NCBI GenBank assembly: GCA_001603615.1
Contig: LUZL01000121.1
Span: 1 to 14,222, forward strand
Reading direction: 5' to 3'
Origin: Bacteroidales bacterium Bact_20
GTDB lineage: Bacteria; Bacteroidota; Bacteroidia; Bacteroidales; DTU049
Length of the DNA stretch: 14,222 nt
The position numbers and the translations under genes are program-made. Of the stretch, positions 7,015 through 14,192 are shown one piece after another; within the stretch, counting starts at the first letter, position 1; each line of letters opens with the position of its first letter. Below the pieces are notes generated by a model. The model ran no database searches and was not told where the DNA came from. It saw nothing but the letters and a program-made list of their open reading frames with translations.

Positions 7015-7953
7015 TTATTTTATAGTTTCTTTCAACTTTTGTATCAATTTCCTCTGTTCGTTACTCAATTTCTTTGGAAAATTGACTTTTATTTTTATAA
7101 ATAAATCTCCATGTTTATTTGGATTTTCATAATTAGGCATTCCTTTATCTTTTACTCTGAGTATTTCTTCTGGTTGGGTGCATTCTTTTAATTTTACTTT
7201 TACTGGTTTATCTAATGTAGGTACTATAATTTCACCTCCTAATAGTGCTGAGAATAGATCCATTTCTACTTCTGTATAGAGATCATCTCCTTTTCTTTCA
7301 AATTTTGGATGTTTAGCTATGTGTATATTAATTAATAGATCGCCATTTAGGTTAGGTATATTATGTGATGCTTTTTTTATTCTTAAGATTTGTCCATCTC
7401 TGATACCAGGTTTTATTGGTACTCTAATTTGTTTATTATTTATATTTAATATCTTTTTTGTACCGTGATATGCTTCTTCTAAAGTTATAGTTATGTCTGT
7501 GGAATATTCACTCGGTCTACTCTGAGTTCTATAGTTTGCATTTCTACTTTGTCTATTACTGCTTTGAGTATATATATTGTCAAAGTTAAAATTTGAACCA
7601 AAAAACATTCTAAAAAAGTCAGAAAACGGACTACTGCCAGCTTGTCCAAAGATATCTCCCAGATCAAAACTGTCATATTGATAGCTAGTACTTCCTTGTT
7701 GATAGTTATTAAAATCAAAATTTTTATACTTATCCCAATTAGCACCTAATTCATCATATTTTTTGCGTTTTTCTGGATCACTTAATACTTCATAAGCTTC
7801 ATTAATTTCTTTAAATTTTTCTTCAGCTTCTTTATTACCAGGATTTTTGTCTGGATGATATTGCAAAGCTAACTTTTTATATGCTTTTTTTATCTCTTCT
7901 TCACTACTATTCTTATTTATTCCTAATATTTTGTAATAATCTTTATATTCCAT
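7015..7953 (-). CDS. Class B J-domain co-chaperone (DnaJ/CbpA-like)
   Basis: A 312-residue cytosolic Hsp40 that would stimulate a DnaK ATPase and deliver unfolded clients. The J-domain spans residues 4-70 (YKDYYKILGI ... KRKKYDELGA) with an intact HPD motif at 33-35. It is followed by a Gly/Phe/Ser/Asn-rich linker (about 75-150) containing FGSNFNFDN, then two beta-rich substrate-binding domains (about 151-295), with ITITLEEAYHGTKK (154-167), GIRDGQ (183-188), GDDLY (222-226), LLGGEIIVPTLD (237-248) and HGDLFIKIKV (281-290). There is no CxxCxGxG zinc finger, so it is class B (CbpA or DnaJ C-terminal type), not the housekeeping dnaK-linked DnaJ. No dnaK or grpE neighbour is seen. It lies between the barrel-protein gene (101-nt gap) and mutA (115-nt gap). 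I could not place a perfect promoter upstream; TAAATTTTG at 7996-8004 has one extra spacer base. Confidence 0.93.
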   Translation of the reverse strand: MEYKDYYKILGINKNSSEEEIKKAYKKLALQYHPDKNPGNKEAEEKFKEINEAYEVLSDPEKRKKYDELGANWDKYKNFDFNNYQQGSTSYQYDSFDLGDIFGQAGSSPFSDFFRMFFGSNFNFDNIYTQSSNRQSRNANYRTQSRPSEYSTDITITLEEAYHGTKKILNINNKQIRVPIKPGIRDGQILRIKKASHNIPNLNGDLLINIHIAKHPKFERKGDDLYTEVEMDLFSALLGGEIIVPTLDKPVKVKLKECTQPEEILRVKDKGMPNYENPNKHGDLFIKIKVNFPKKLSNEQRKLIQKLKETIK

Positions 7954-8019
7954 AGGGTAATTAATAAATTTTTAAATTAATTCATTTTTTAATATCAAAA
8001 TTTATGCAAAAAATTTAAT

Positions 8020-8036
8020 TCTGTCTAAAAGGCAGA
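8020..8036 (-). terminator. Small imperfect hairpin after the barrel-protein gene
   Basis: On the minus strand TCTG and CAGA flank a short interior (8020-8023 with 8033-8036), about 20 nt past the stop codon of the barrel-protein gene and followed 6 nt later by a short T-run. The stem is only 4 bp before a C-A mismatch, so it is a weak candidate. Confidence 0.2.
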
Positions 8037-8054
8037 GTTATTTTTATAATAAAA

Positions 8055-9476
8055 CTAAATACTGAAAATTAATCCTATTTCTAGTGGTGTAACTGCTGGT
8101 CCTCTATTTGGTTTAAAAAGTGGAGAAAAATTGTATTGCAGCATAAAACCTAAATAATTGAAATTGATTTTAAGTATTAAACCACTTTTAATTTTGTTAA
8201 AACTATTTAAGTTATATCCTTTTTCATCTACTACAGGAATATTTAGTTTTAGTTTATAATAATTAAATAATTGAAATCCTAATACTGGTCCAAAGCTAAT
8301 ATTTATTTTGTGATTAGATTTATTTTGAAGTTCTAGTAATAGTGGAATTTCTAAATATGCAGCAGAAAGCTTTGTTTGTTCTATTACTACATCAATAATT
8401 ATAATATCTTCAGGCTCTATATGTATACCATCTTCATATTCTATTACATAACCACTATTTTCTAATATATAATTTACCCATTGAATACCTATACCAGTAA
8501 CTAAACCCCAATTATGATTTTTATTTAACCCTAATGATATTTGCAGAAAATTAAATTGAAAACCAATTGATTTATTAAAATTTAAAGATAAATCATTGTA
8601 ATTATGTGGTATAGAAAAAGATAATGGTTGCTGTCCATAGTTTGTGTATAATATTCCAAATGACAACCAATTACCTTTAAAATTTTCTTTTTTGTCTTTT
8701 GTTTTATTATTTACTTTATAGCCACCAAACATTATAAAATCTTCATCTTTATTTTTTTGAGATTTAGCTTGAGCGATTTCATTATTTGTTGTATCAGTAA
8801 TTATTTGATCATTAATTATAGAAAAATAATTATATAATTTTAATGAATCATTTTTTAAATCAATTTTCTTATTTGATAATTTGACATTTGAAGCGACTGA
8901 TTTTTCAATATTTAATATTTGAGGTGAACCGAAATAATTTACAAAACTTGTCCCTTGTGCTAATAAATTTAATTGATGAAAGGCTTTTATATTTATTTTA
9001 GCAGCATTATTAGTTTTAGCATTTACATCCCAGGCAGTCAGATCTGAAGCATTTACGTAGCTAGACTCATCAGCTGTTATGCTTAAATCTTTTACTAATC
9101 CTTTGATTATTAGATTGCTAGCATTATTTACATTGATTTCTAAATTATTACATAATATTACTAATTCACAATATGAGGCATTATTTAGATTTATTTTTAA
9201 GCTATCTGTTTTTAATGTATCTATTATTTTTACTTTAGCACCATTATTTATGTCAATTTCTTTAATATTTTCATTTATAATAATGGATTTATTTTCATCT
9301 TTTAATGTTAAAAAGTTCTGATTATTTATATTTGATAAAATATCATATGATGTAATAGAATCTGATATCCGCAATATATATTTACCATTTTCTAGGTATA
9401 TTTTATCTATATTTTGAGCTATGGAGTTATTAAATAAAATTATTAAGAATGTAATTATAAAAATACTTTTTTTCAT
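8055..9476 (-). CDS. Predicted outer-membrane beta-barrel protein with GIN-like (DUF2807-like) head
   Basis: I do not recognise a specific gene. The frame opens further upstream at a TTG (9509), but the ATG at 9476 begins a textbook signal peptide: MKKS, a hydrophobic core FIITFLIILF, and a likely cleavage after SIA (about residue 20). The resulting protein has 473 residues. Residues about 21-205 are a repetitive, Asn- and Ser-rich beta structure with phrases such as INLNNASY, VNNASNLIIKG, SSYVNASDL, NNAAKINIKA and NYFGSPQI, matching the GIN/DUF2807 style of parallel-beta head. A polar linker (about 206-268) leads to a C-terminal domain (about 269-473) of alternating amphipathic strands (GNWLSFGILYTN, ISFGPVLGFQLF, GFMLQYNFSPLF) ending in GLIFSI, typical of PorT-like outer-membrane barrels. 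It is likely a surface protein displaying or scaffolding the head. The gap to rsgA upstream is 62 nt with this start. Confidence 0.75.
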   Translation of the reverse strand: MKKSIFIITFLIILFNNSIAQNIDKIYLENGKYILRISDSITSYDILSNINNQNFLTLKDENKSIIINENIKEIDINNGAKVKIIDTLKTDSLKINLNNASYCELVILCNNLEINVNNASNLIIKGLVKDLSITADESSYVNASDLTAWDVNAKTNNAAKINIKAFHQLNLLAQGTSFVNYFGSPQILNIEKSVASNVKLSNKKIDLKNDSLKLYNYFSIINDQIITDTTNNEIAQAKSQKNKDEDFIMFGGYKVNNKTKDKKENFKGNWLSFGILYTNYGQQPLSFSIPHNYNDLSLNFNKSIGFQFNFLQISLGLNKNHNWGLVTGIGIQWVNYILENSGYVIEYEDGIHIEPEDIIIIDVVIEQTKLSAAYLEIPLLLELQNKSNHKINISFGPVLGFQLFNYYKLKLNIPVVDEKGYNLNSFNKIKSGLILKINFNYLGFMLQYNFSPLFKPNRGPAVTPLEIGLIFSI

Positions 9477-9538
9477 TTTTGTGTAAAAATATTTTGCAAT
9501 ATTATTCAAAAAAAATCTAATAATTAAAAAAAATTATA

Positions 9539-10456
9539 TTAATTCGTATCTTCTAATAAAATGTTTAAATAATTTTTATAACGCAAAGGATTGATTTCTC
9601 CATTTTCTACTGCAGATATTACTGCACATTCTGGCTCATTTACATGAGTGCAATTATTGTATTTACAATTATAAATATATGGTTTGAATTCTCTATACCA
9701 GTGTCCCAATTCCCATTTTTCGAAATTAGGTAAACCAAATTCTTTGATACCTGGTGTATCTATAATGGCACCGCCTGTACTGATAAAATGCATTTCGGCA
9801 AAGGTTGTCGTATGTCTTCCTTTTTGATATTTTTCAGAAAGTTCTTGTGTTTTTAGCTGTAAGCTGTCTAGTTTATTAATTAATGAAGATTTGCCAACGC
9901 CACTTTGGCCAGCTAATAAAAATGTTTTATCTTTTATGAAATTTTTTAGTTCATCTATACCATTAGAGGTTATGACTGATGTTAAAAAAATTTTATAACC
10001 TATTTGTTTGTAGATATTGTAAAGAGTATTGAAGTATGTATCATTTTTATCATATAAATCACTTTTGTGAAATATCAAATATACATCTACATTATATGCC
10101 TCTGCCAGTACTAAAAATCTGTCAATAAATCCCATCGGTGTATATGGATGATGTGGAGTGATCATTAGCAAAGCTCCATCCAGATTAGTAGCTATTATTT
10201 GATATGTAGCACCAGCTTTGGTAGCTCTGCGTAAAATAGCATTTTTTCTTTCATAAATATTAGTAATTATGCCAGTTGTTTCAATTTTATTTTCTTCTAA
10301 GTATACCTCTACAAAGTCGCCTACAGCTACTGGATTAGTAGTATTATAATTTTGTAATCTAAATTTACCTCTCACTCGGCATGGGATCATCTCGTTGCTA
10401 TCACACATTTTGACATAATACCAACTGCCAGTACTTTTAGTTACTAATCCTTTCAT
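9539..10456 (-). CDS. rsgA: Ribosome small subunit-dependent GTPase A (RsgA/YjeQ)
   Basis: Circularly permuted GTPase that checks late maturation of the 30S subunit. The 305 residues show the N-terminal OB-fold (about 1-70, with RVRGKFR and VGDFVEV), then the permuted G domain: G4 at 130-133, G1 GQSGVGKSS (183-191), the GRHTTT switch (213-218) and G3 DTPG (233-236). The C-terminal zinc subdomain has Cys264, Cys269, His271 and Cys277. Order, length and zinc ligands are normal. One oddity is that G4 reads HKSD instead of NKxD; the codon is CAC, one base from AAC. The Asn normally helps bind guanine, so nucleotide affinity or specificity may be altered, or His may be tolerated. It lies 41 nt downstream of comF on the same strand, probably co-transcribed. 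Confidence 0.95.
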   Translation of the reverse strand: MKGLVTKSTGSWYYVKMCDSNEMIPCRVRGKFRLQNYNTTNPVAVGDFVEVYLEENKIETTGIITNIYERKNAILRRATKAGATYQIIATNLDGALLMITPHHPYTPMGFIDRFLVLAEAYNVDVYLIFHKSDLYDKNDTYFNTLYNIYKQIGYKIFLTSVITSNGIDELKNFIKDKTFLLAGQSGVGKSSLINKLDSLQLKTQELSEKYQKGRHTTTFAEMHFISTGGAIIDTPGIKEFGLPNFEKWELGHWYREFKPYIYNCKYNNCTHVNEPECAVISAVENGEINPLRYKNYLNILLEDTN

Positions 10457-10497
10457 TTTTTTATTTAAAAAATTAAAAATACATATTTTTTAGTAAT

Positions 10498-11187
10498 TTA
10501 TATTTTATCTGGTGTACCTACACAAGCTACGCTAACTTTAGTATTTGGAATATTTTTAAACAATTCTATTAATGAAACTGTAGTAGCTCCAGTTGTAATG
10601 ACATCATCTACTATTAATAAATGTTTATTAGCAAATGTTTGAGTATTTTTTATAGCAAAGACGCCATTTAAATTATCATATCTTTCCCATTTAGTTTTTT
10701 TAGTTTGAGTTTCTGTGAATTTAGTTCTCACAACATCATTTGTATTAATAGGAACATTCAAAACCTTACTAATACCTTTAGCGATCATTTCTGATTGATT
10801 ATAACCTCTTATTTTTTCTTTTTTAGGATGTAATGGTACTGGAATAATTAAATCTATGGGTGTATTAATGTTTGATAATTCATTACCGATTAATTTACCG
10901 AAAAAAACACCTACATCTTTGCGACCTTTATATTTGAGTGCATGTAAACAATCTTGCAATATACCTCCTTTGTAGAAATAGCAAAGTGCAAAAGCATATT
11001 CTATATTAGCTTGTCCAATGAATTTTTCATAAAGTGGGTTATCAATGAAACTACTATAATATGTGAAACTTAGTTGAGAATAACACGACTCACATAAAAT
11101 ACTTTTATTATTGTAAATAGGTTTATTACAGGATAAACAGTATTTAGGATAAAAAAGTTGAAAAAAAGAATTAATAAAACTATTCAT
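10498..11187 (-). CDS. comF: ComF-family phosphoribosyltransferase-like protein with zinc-finger
   Basis: A 229-residue protein of the ComF/GntX family. The N-terminus carries a four-cysteine zinc site, CLSC (17-20) and CESC (32-35). The remainder is a type I phosphoribosyltransferase fold with IIPVPLHPKKEKIRGYNQSE (114-133) and the PRPP loop IVDDVITTGATT (192-203 region). In naturally competent bacteria ComF is needed for DNA uptake or processing, but the family is widespread and its biochemical reaction is not settled, so a competence role is not implied here. No other com gene is nearby. It sits 27 nt after the coiled-coil gene and 41 nt before rsgA, consistent with a three-gene unit. Both functional regions look intact. 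Confidence 0.92.
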   Translation of the reverse strand: MNSFINSFFQLFYPKYCLSCNKPIYNNKSILCESCYSQLSFTYYSSFIDNPLYEKFIGQANIEYAFALCYFYKGGILQDCLHALKYKGRKDVGVFFGKLIGNELSNINTPIDLIIPVPLHPKKEKIRGYNQSEMIAKGISKVLNVPINTNDVVRTKFTETQTKKTKWERYDNLNGVFAIKNTQTFANKHLLIVDDVITTGATTVSLIELFKNIPNTKVSVACVGTPDKI

Positions 11188-11214
11188 TATTAGTCATAAG
11201 GCAAACAAGAGAGA

Positions 11215-12147
11215 TTATTCTAATTTCAAACTTCCCTCACCTAGTACATAGTCATTAGTGAAAATAGAAAAATAATATATGCCAGGGATAAGATTAAGAT
11301 TGTCTCTAGCATAATCCAAACATATTTTTTGAGCTTTTCCATTGTATTTAATGGTAGTTTTTTCAGAATATTGAAGAGTTTTTCCTTGATATTCAAAGAT
11401 ATAACTGCCTTGAGTTAAAATAAGTCCATCAGGTCTAGCAATTCTAATATATAAGGTATATTCTCCTGGTGGGACTAATTTATTTTCACCAATGATAAAA
11501 CAAATGTTAAATTTATTTGTTCTATTTGCTTTATCAGTAGGGATGTCTTTATCTCCACGTACTCTATAAGCTAATGGAGATACATTATAAGCAACCATAT
11601 AAGTAGCTTCAGATATAGTTTTAGTTAAAGAATCACTAATAGTGGCTAATTCTACTGATTTAGATATTTGAGTGGTAAGATCTTCTTTTAGTTTTACATT
11701 TTCTGCCGTTAAGACTTGATTTACTCTGTATAAGCTATCTATTTGCTTTACATAGCTTTGAGTGATATTTCTCAATCTATCAAGCTGTCGTTTTATACGA
11801 TTGTAATCTGCTTGAGATGCTATTAATTTTTCAATTTCTTTAGCTTGTTCCTGAATAATGCTATCTTGATTAATTAATTTTATATTTAGAGAACCATACT
11901 CTTCTTTTATATTGTTATATTCAGTCATTATGCTGTCTAATTCATTTTTAAGTTCTAAAGACATTTGCATATTTTTTTGGTTTTCTACCACAGCAGTCTC
12001 AAATCTATTGTGAGAACTGAAATATAAATAAATGAAAATGCCATTAGTAATCAGTAGCAAAATAATGATTATAATATAAGCAGTTTTTTTATTGTTAGAC
12101 TTTTGTTTTTGATCACTAACAAAGTTTTGATTATTTAGCTCATTCAT
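11215..12147 (-). CDS. Membrane-anchored coiled-coil protein, conserved Bacteroidota type
   Basis: Function unknown. The 310-residue protein has a short polar N-terminus, one transmembrane helix (about 23-43, AYIIIIILLLITNGIFIYLY), a long coiled coil (about 55-180, rich in Glu, Lys, Leu, Asp and Ile, with IDSLYRVNQVLTAEN at 136-150) and a C-terminal beta-rich domain (about 181-310) with NICFIIGENKLVPPGEYTLYI at about 214-234. The anchor, coiled coil and globular tail resemble a family I know from many Bacteroidota genomes, often left hypothetical or loosely labelled as chromosome partitioning; I see no ParA or SMC ATPase motif, so that label is unjustified. With only four residues of signal-type positive charge pattern and no cleavage site, it is probably a bitopic inner-membrane protein with its tail in the periplasm. 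A TATTTTTG element 16 nt upstream suggests that this gene starts a unit with comF and rsgA. Confidence 0.8.
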   Translation of the reverse strand: MNELNNQNFVSDQKQKSNNKKTAYIIIIILLLITNGIFIYLYFSSHNRFETAVVENQKNMQMSLELKNELDSIMTEYNNIKEEYGSLNIKLINQDSIIQEQAKEIEKLIASQADYNRIKRQLDRLRNITQSYVKQIDSLYRVNQVLTAENVKLKEDLTTQISKSVELATISDSLTKTISEATYMVAYNVSPLAYRVRGDKDIPTDKANRTNKFNICFIIGENKLVPPGEYTLYIRIARPDGLILTQGSYIFEYQGKTLQYSEKTTIKYNGKAQKICLDYARDNLNLIPGIYYFSIFTNDYVLGEGSLKLE

Positions 12148-12163
12148 AATAAATATTTTTTTG

Positions 12164-12171
12164 CAAAAATA
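12164..12171 (-). promoter_or_regulatory. -7 element (TATTTTTG) before the coiled-coil gene
   Basis: On the minus strand TATTTTTG fits TAnnTTTG and lies 16 nt before the ATG of the coiled-coil gene, in the 51-nt gap after the SDR gene. The following bases CAAAAA match those after the mutA element. No TTTG is visible at -33, only T-rich sequence. Confidence 0.35.
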
Positions 12172-12198
12172 AATAAATTATTATAAAAAAAAATGATT

Positions 12199-13146
12199 TT
12201 AAATAATAAATTTAGGATTTTTTAGGATTTCTTTAATACCATCTTCTAGAGAAGTCATTGGCCTATTAAGTAATTTTTTCATTTTAGTAATGTCTGGTAA
12301 ACGCCTTTTCATATCTCCTTCCTTGAGAGCAGGGAGGAAGACTAATTCTGCATCTATACCAGTGATTTTACAGATTATTTTAGCCAAATCTATTATTGGA
12401 ATTTCATTATCATTACCAATATTAAATATTTTAGAATCCAAATTTGGATTTTCAATACATTGTAATAAATGATTATAAGTAGCATCTATATTATCATTTA
12501 TATAGCAAAAAGTACGAGTTTGAGAGCCGTCACCGTAAATAGTAATTTTCTTTTCTGTAAAAGCTTGTTTTATAAATTTACTAATCACAAAATCTGGATT
12601 TTGCTTAGGACCATAAGTATTGAAAAAGCGAAATATAGAATAATTTAAGCCAAATTCCTGATTAAAAGTTTTAAGATAAATTTCGCTTAAATTTTTCACT
12701 GCAGCATATGGCAAGCGAGCATTGAGGGGAGTGGTATCTTCATTTTGAGGAAATTCTACAGACTCACCATATACCTCAGAGCTAGAGCTATAAAACACAC
12801 GCTTCACTTTAGTATTTTTAGCTAACTTACAAATATTTTCTGTACCATAAATATCTTTTAAAACATTAAAAGGTTGCTCTAAGGTACGCTGCACACCCAC
12901 TACAGCAGCATAATGAAAGACATAATCTATAGGATAACTAAAAAAAACTGCACTGATTTCGTCATAATCATTTACATCTAATTTAATAAATCTGAATCTA
13001 TCGTAATTATTTTTAGGTAATTTTTCTAAGGATCCAGTAGATAAATTATCTACAGCTATTACACAAAAATCTGGATTTGTGAGTAATTTCTCTACTAATG
13101 AACTTCCGATAAATCCTGCTCCACCTGTTACTAAAATATGTATCAT
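12199..13146 (-). CDS. NAD-dependent nucleotide-sugar epimerase/dehydratase (extended SDR)
   Basis: A 315-residue extended short-chain dehydrogenase acting on a UDP- or dTDP-sugar in the cytosol. The NAD site is GGAGFIG (8-14), with Asp33 after the second strand binding the ribose. The catalytic set is Ser122/Ser123 in YSSSSEVYG (119-127) and Tyr147/Lys151 in LPYAAVK. Sugar-nucleotide contacts are FFNTYGP (174-180) and GDGSQTRTFCYINDN (205-219). The SEVYG box and the RRLPDITK segment (281-288) resemble UDP-glucuronate decarboxylases, while the dTDP-glucose 4,6-dehydratase box (TDEVYG) is absent. A 4-epimerase of the GalE/WbpP kind is also possible, so I assign no symbol. It follows rmlA after 23 nt, suggesting joint supply of activated sugars for surface polysaccharide. 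Rml B, C and D are not in the window. Confidence 0.88.
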   Translation of the reverse strand: MIHILVTGGAGFIGSSLVEKLLTNPDFCVIAVDNLSTGSLEKLPKNNYDRFRFIKLDVNDYDEISAVFFSYPIDYVFHYAAVVGVQRTLEQPFNVLKDIYGTENICKLAKNTKVKRVFYSSSSEVYGESVEFPQNEDTTPLNARLPYAAVKNLSEIYLKTFNQEFGLNYSIFRFFNTYGPKQNPDFVISKFIKQAFTEKKITIYGDGSQTRTFCYINDNIDATYNHLLQCIENPNLDSKIFNIGNDNEIPIIDLAKIICKITGIDAELVFLPALKEGDMKRRLPDITKMKKLLNRPMTSLEDGIKEILKNPKFII

Positions 13147-13169
13147 ATTATTATAATTTTTTTATAAAT

Positions 13170-14033
13170 TTAATTTTCTAAAATTGATAATAAATATTTG
13201 CCATAACCACTATTTAATAATGGAATAGCTAAATTTTTTAATTGATCTTTATTAATAAACCCCATTCTATATGCTACCTCTTCTATACAACCGATTTTAA
13301 GACTTTGTCTTTGTTCTATGACTTGCACAAATTGAGAAGCTTGCAATAAACTCTCAAAAGTGCCAGTGTCTAGCCATGCTGTACCTCTAGATAAAACTTT
13401 GACTTTCAGTTTTTTAATCTTTAAATATTCTTTATTCACATCAGTGATTTCATATTCACCTCTAGCACTTGGCTTTAGTGATTTAGCTATATCTATAACA
13501 TTATTATCATAAAAATATAAGCCAGGTACAGCAAAATTAGATTTTGGATTTACAGGTTTCTCTTCTATAGAAATCGCATTTAGATTTTGATCAAACTCTA
13601 CTATACCATAACGTTGAGGATCTGAGACATGGTACGCAAATATAATAGCACCGTCAGGATCATTGCAACTTTGCAAAAGTTTGGCAAAACCATTGGCAAA
13701 AAACAGATTATCACCGAGTATCAAACACACTTTATCATTAGATATGAAAGACTCCCCAATGACAAAAGCCTGAGCTAATCCATTAGGTACAGACTGCTCT
13801 GCATAAGAAAATGAACATCCCCATTGAGAACCGTCTTTTAATAATTTTTGAAAATTAGGCAAATCTTGAGGAGTAGAAATAATTAAAATTTCTCTGATAC
13901 CTGCCATCATGAGAGTAGATAATGGATAATAAATCATGGGCTTATCATAAACAGGCAGTAGCTGTTTACTAATAGCGAGTGTAATAGGGTAGAGTCTAGT
14001 GCCAGAACCACCTGCTAAAATTATGCCTTTCAT
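13170..14033 (-). CDS. rmlA: Glucose-1-phosphate thymidylyltransferase
   Basis: A cytosolic nucleotidyltransferase making dTDP-glucose from glucose 1-phosphate and dTTP, the first step towards dTDP-rhamnose and related deoxysugars. The 287 residues match the family length. Motifs are the nucleotide loop GGSGTRLYP (8-16), SKQLLPVYDKPMIYYPL (22-38), GLAQAF (85-90), the metal Asp in LGDN (106-109), EEKP (157-160), GLYFYD (171-176) and WLDTGT (220-225), whose Asp222 is the second metal ligand. The C-terminal residues 225-287 form the usual allosteric-site helices. It is the first gene of the minus-strand run, and a perfect TAACTTTG element lies 18 nt upstream of the ATG. RmlB, C and D are absent, so the product may be used by genes outside this window. 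The name rfbA is a synonym. Confidence 0.95.
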   Translation of the reverse strand: MKGIILAGGSGTRLYPITLAISKQLLPVYDKPMIYYPLSTLMMAGIREILIISTPQDLPNFQKLLKDGSQWGCSFSYAEQSVPNGLAQAFVIGESFISNDKVCLILGDNLFFANGFAKLLQSCNDPDGAIIFAYHVSDPQRYGIVEFDQNLNAISIEEKPVNPKSNFAVPGLYFYDNNVIDIAKSLKPSARGEYEITDVNKEYLKIKKLKVKVLSRGTAWLDTGTFESLLQASQFVQVIEQRQSLKIGCIEEVAYRMGFINKDQLKNLAIPLLNSGYGKYLLSILEN

Positions 14034-14051
14034 TGGAGATAATATTTTTTA

Positions 14052-14059
14052 CAAAGTTA
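14052..14059 (-). promoter_or_regulatory. -7 element (TAACTTTG) before rmlA
   Basis: On the minus strand TAACTTTG is a perfect TAnnTTTG, 18 nt before the rmlA ATG, implying a leader of roughly a dozen bases. Twenty bases upstream is TTTTC at 14080-14084, an imperfect -33 TTTG. Of the three promoter candidates in this window it has the best spacing. Confidence 0.45.
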
Positions 14060-14192
14060 AATAAGAAAAACTAAATTTAGAAAATTTTTAAAATAGATGA
14101 AACTGAATGATAAAGAAAAGATAAAAATAATTTAATGTAGGTTTTCTATTGTTCAATTAATTAATCTTAAAAATTTCTTGTTTTATTTTTTT

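Noticed and set aside
7491..7745. Minus-strand open frame of 84 codons inside the J-protein gene
   Set aside because: It overlaps the Gly/Phe/Ser/Asn-rich linker in another frame of the same strand; low-complexity coding often leaves such frames open.
9079..9321. Plus-strand open frame of 80 codons antisense to the GIN-like head
   Set aside because: It mirrors the repetitive Asn-rich coding of the real gene and shows no promoter or motif.
10498..11187. Natural competence locus based on comF
   Set aside because: A single comF homologue without other com or dpr genes nearby does not show competence; the family is widespread in non-competent bacteria.
12290..12472. Plus-strand open frame of 60 codons inside the SDR gene
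   Set aside because: It is antisense to conserved SDR coding and has no supporting features.
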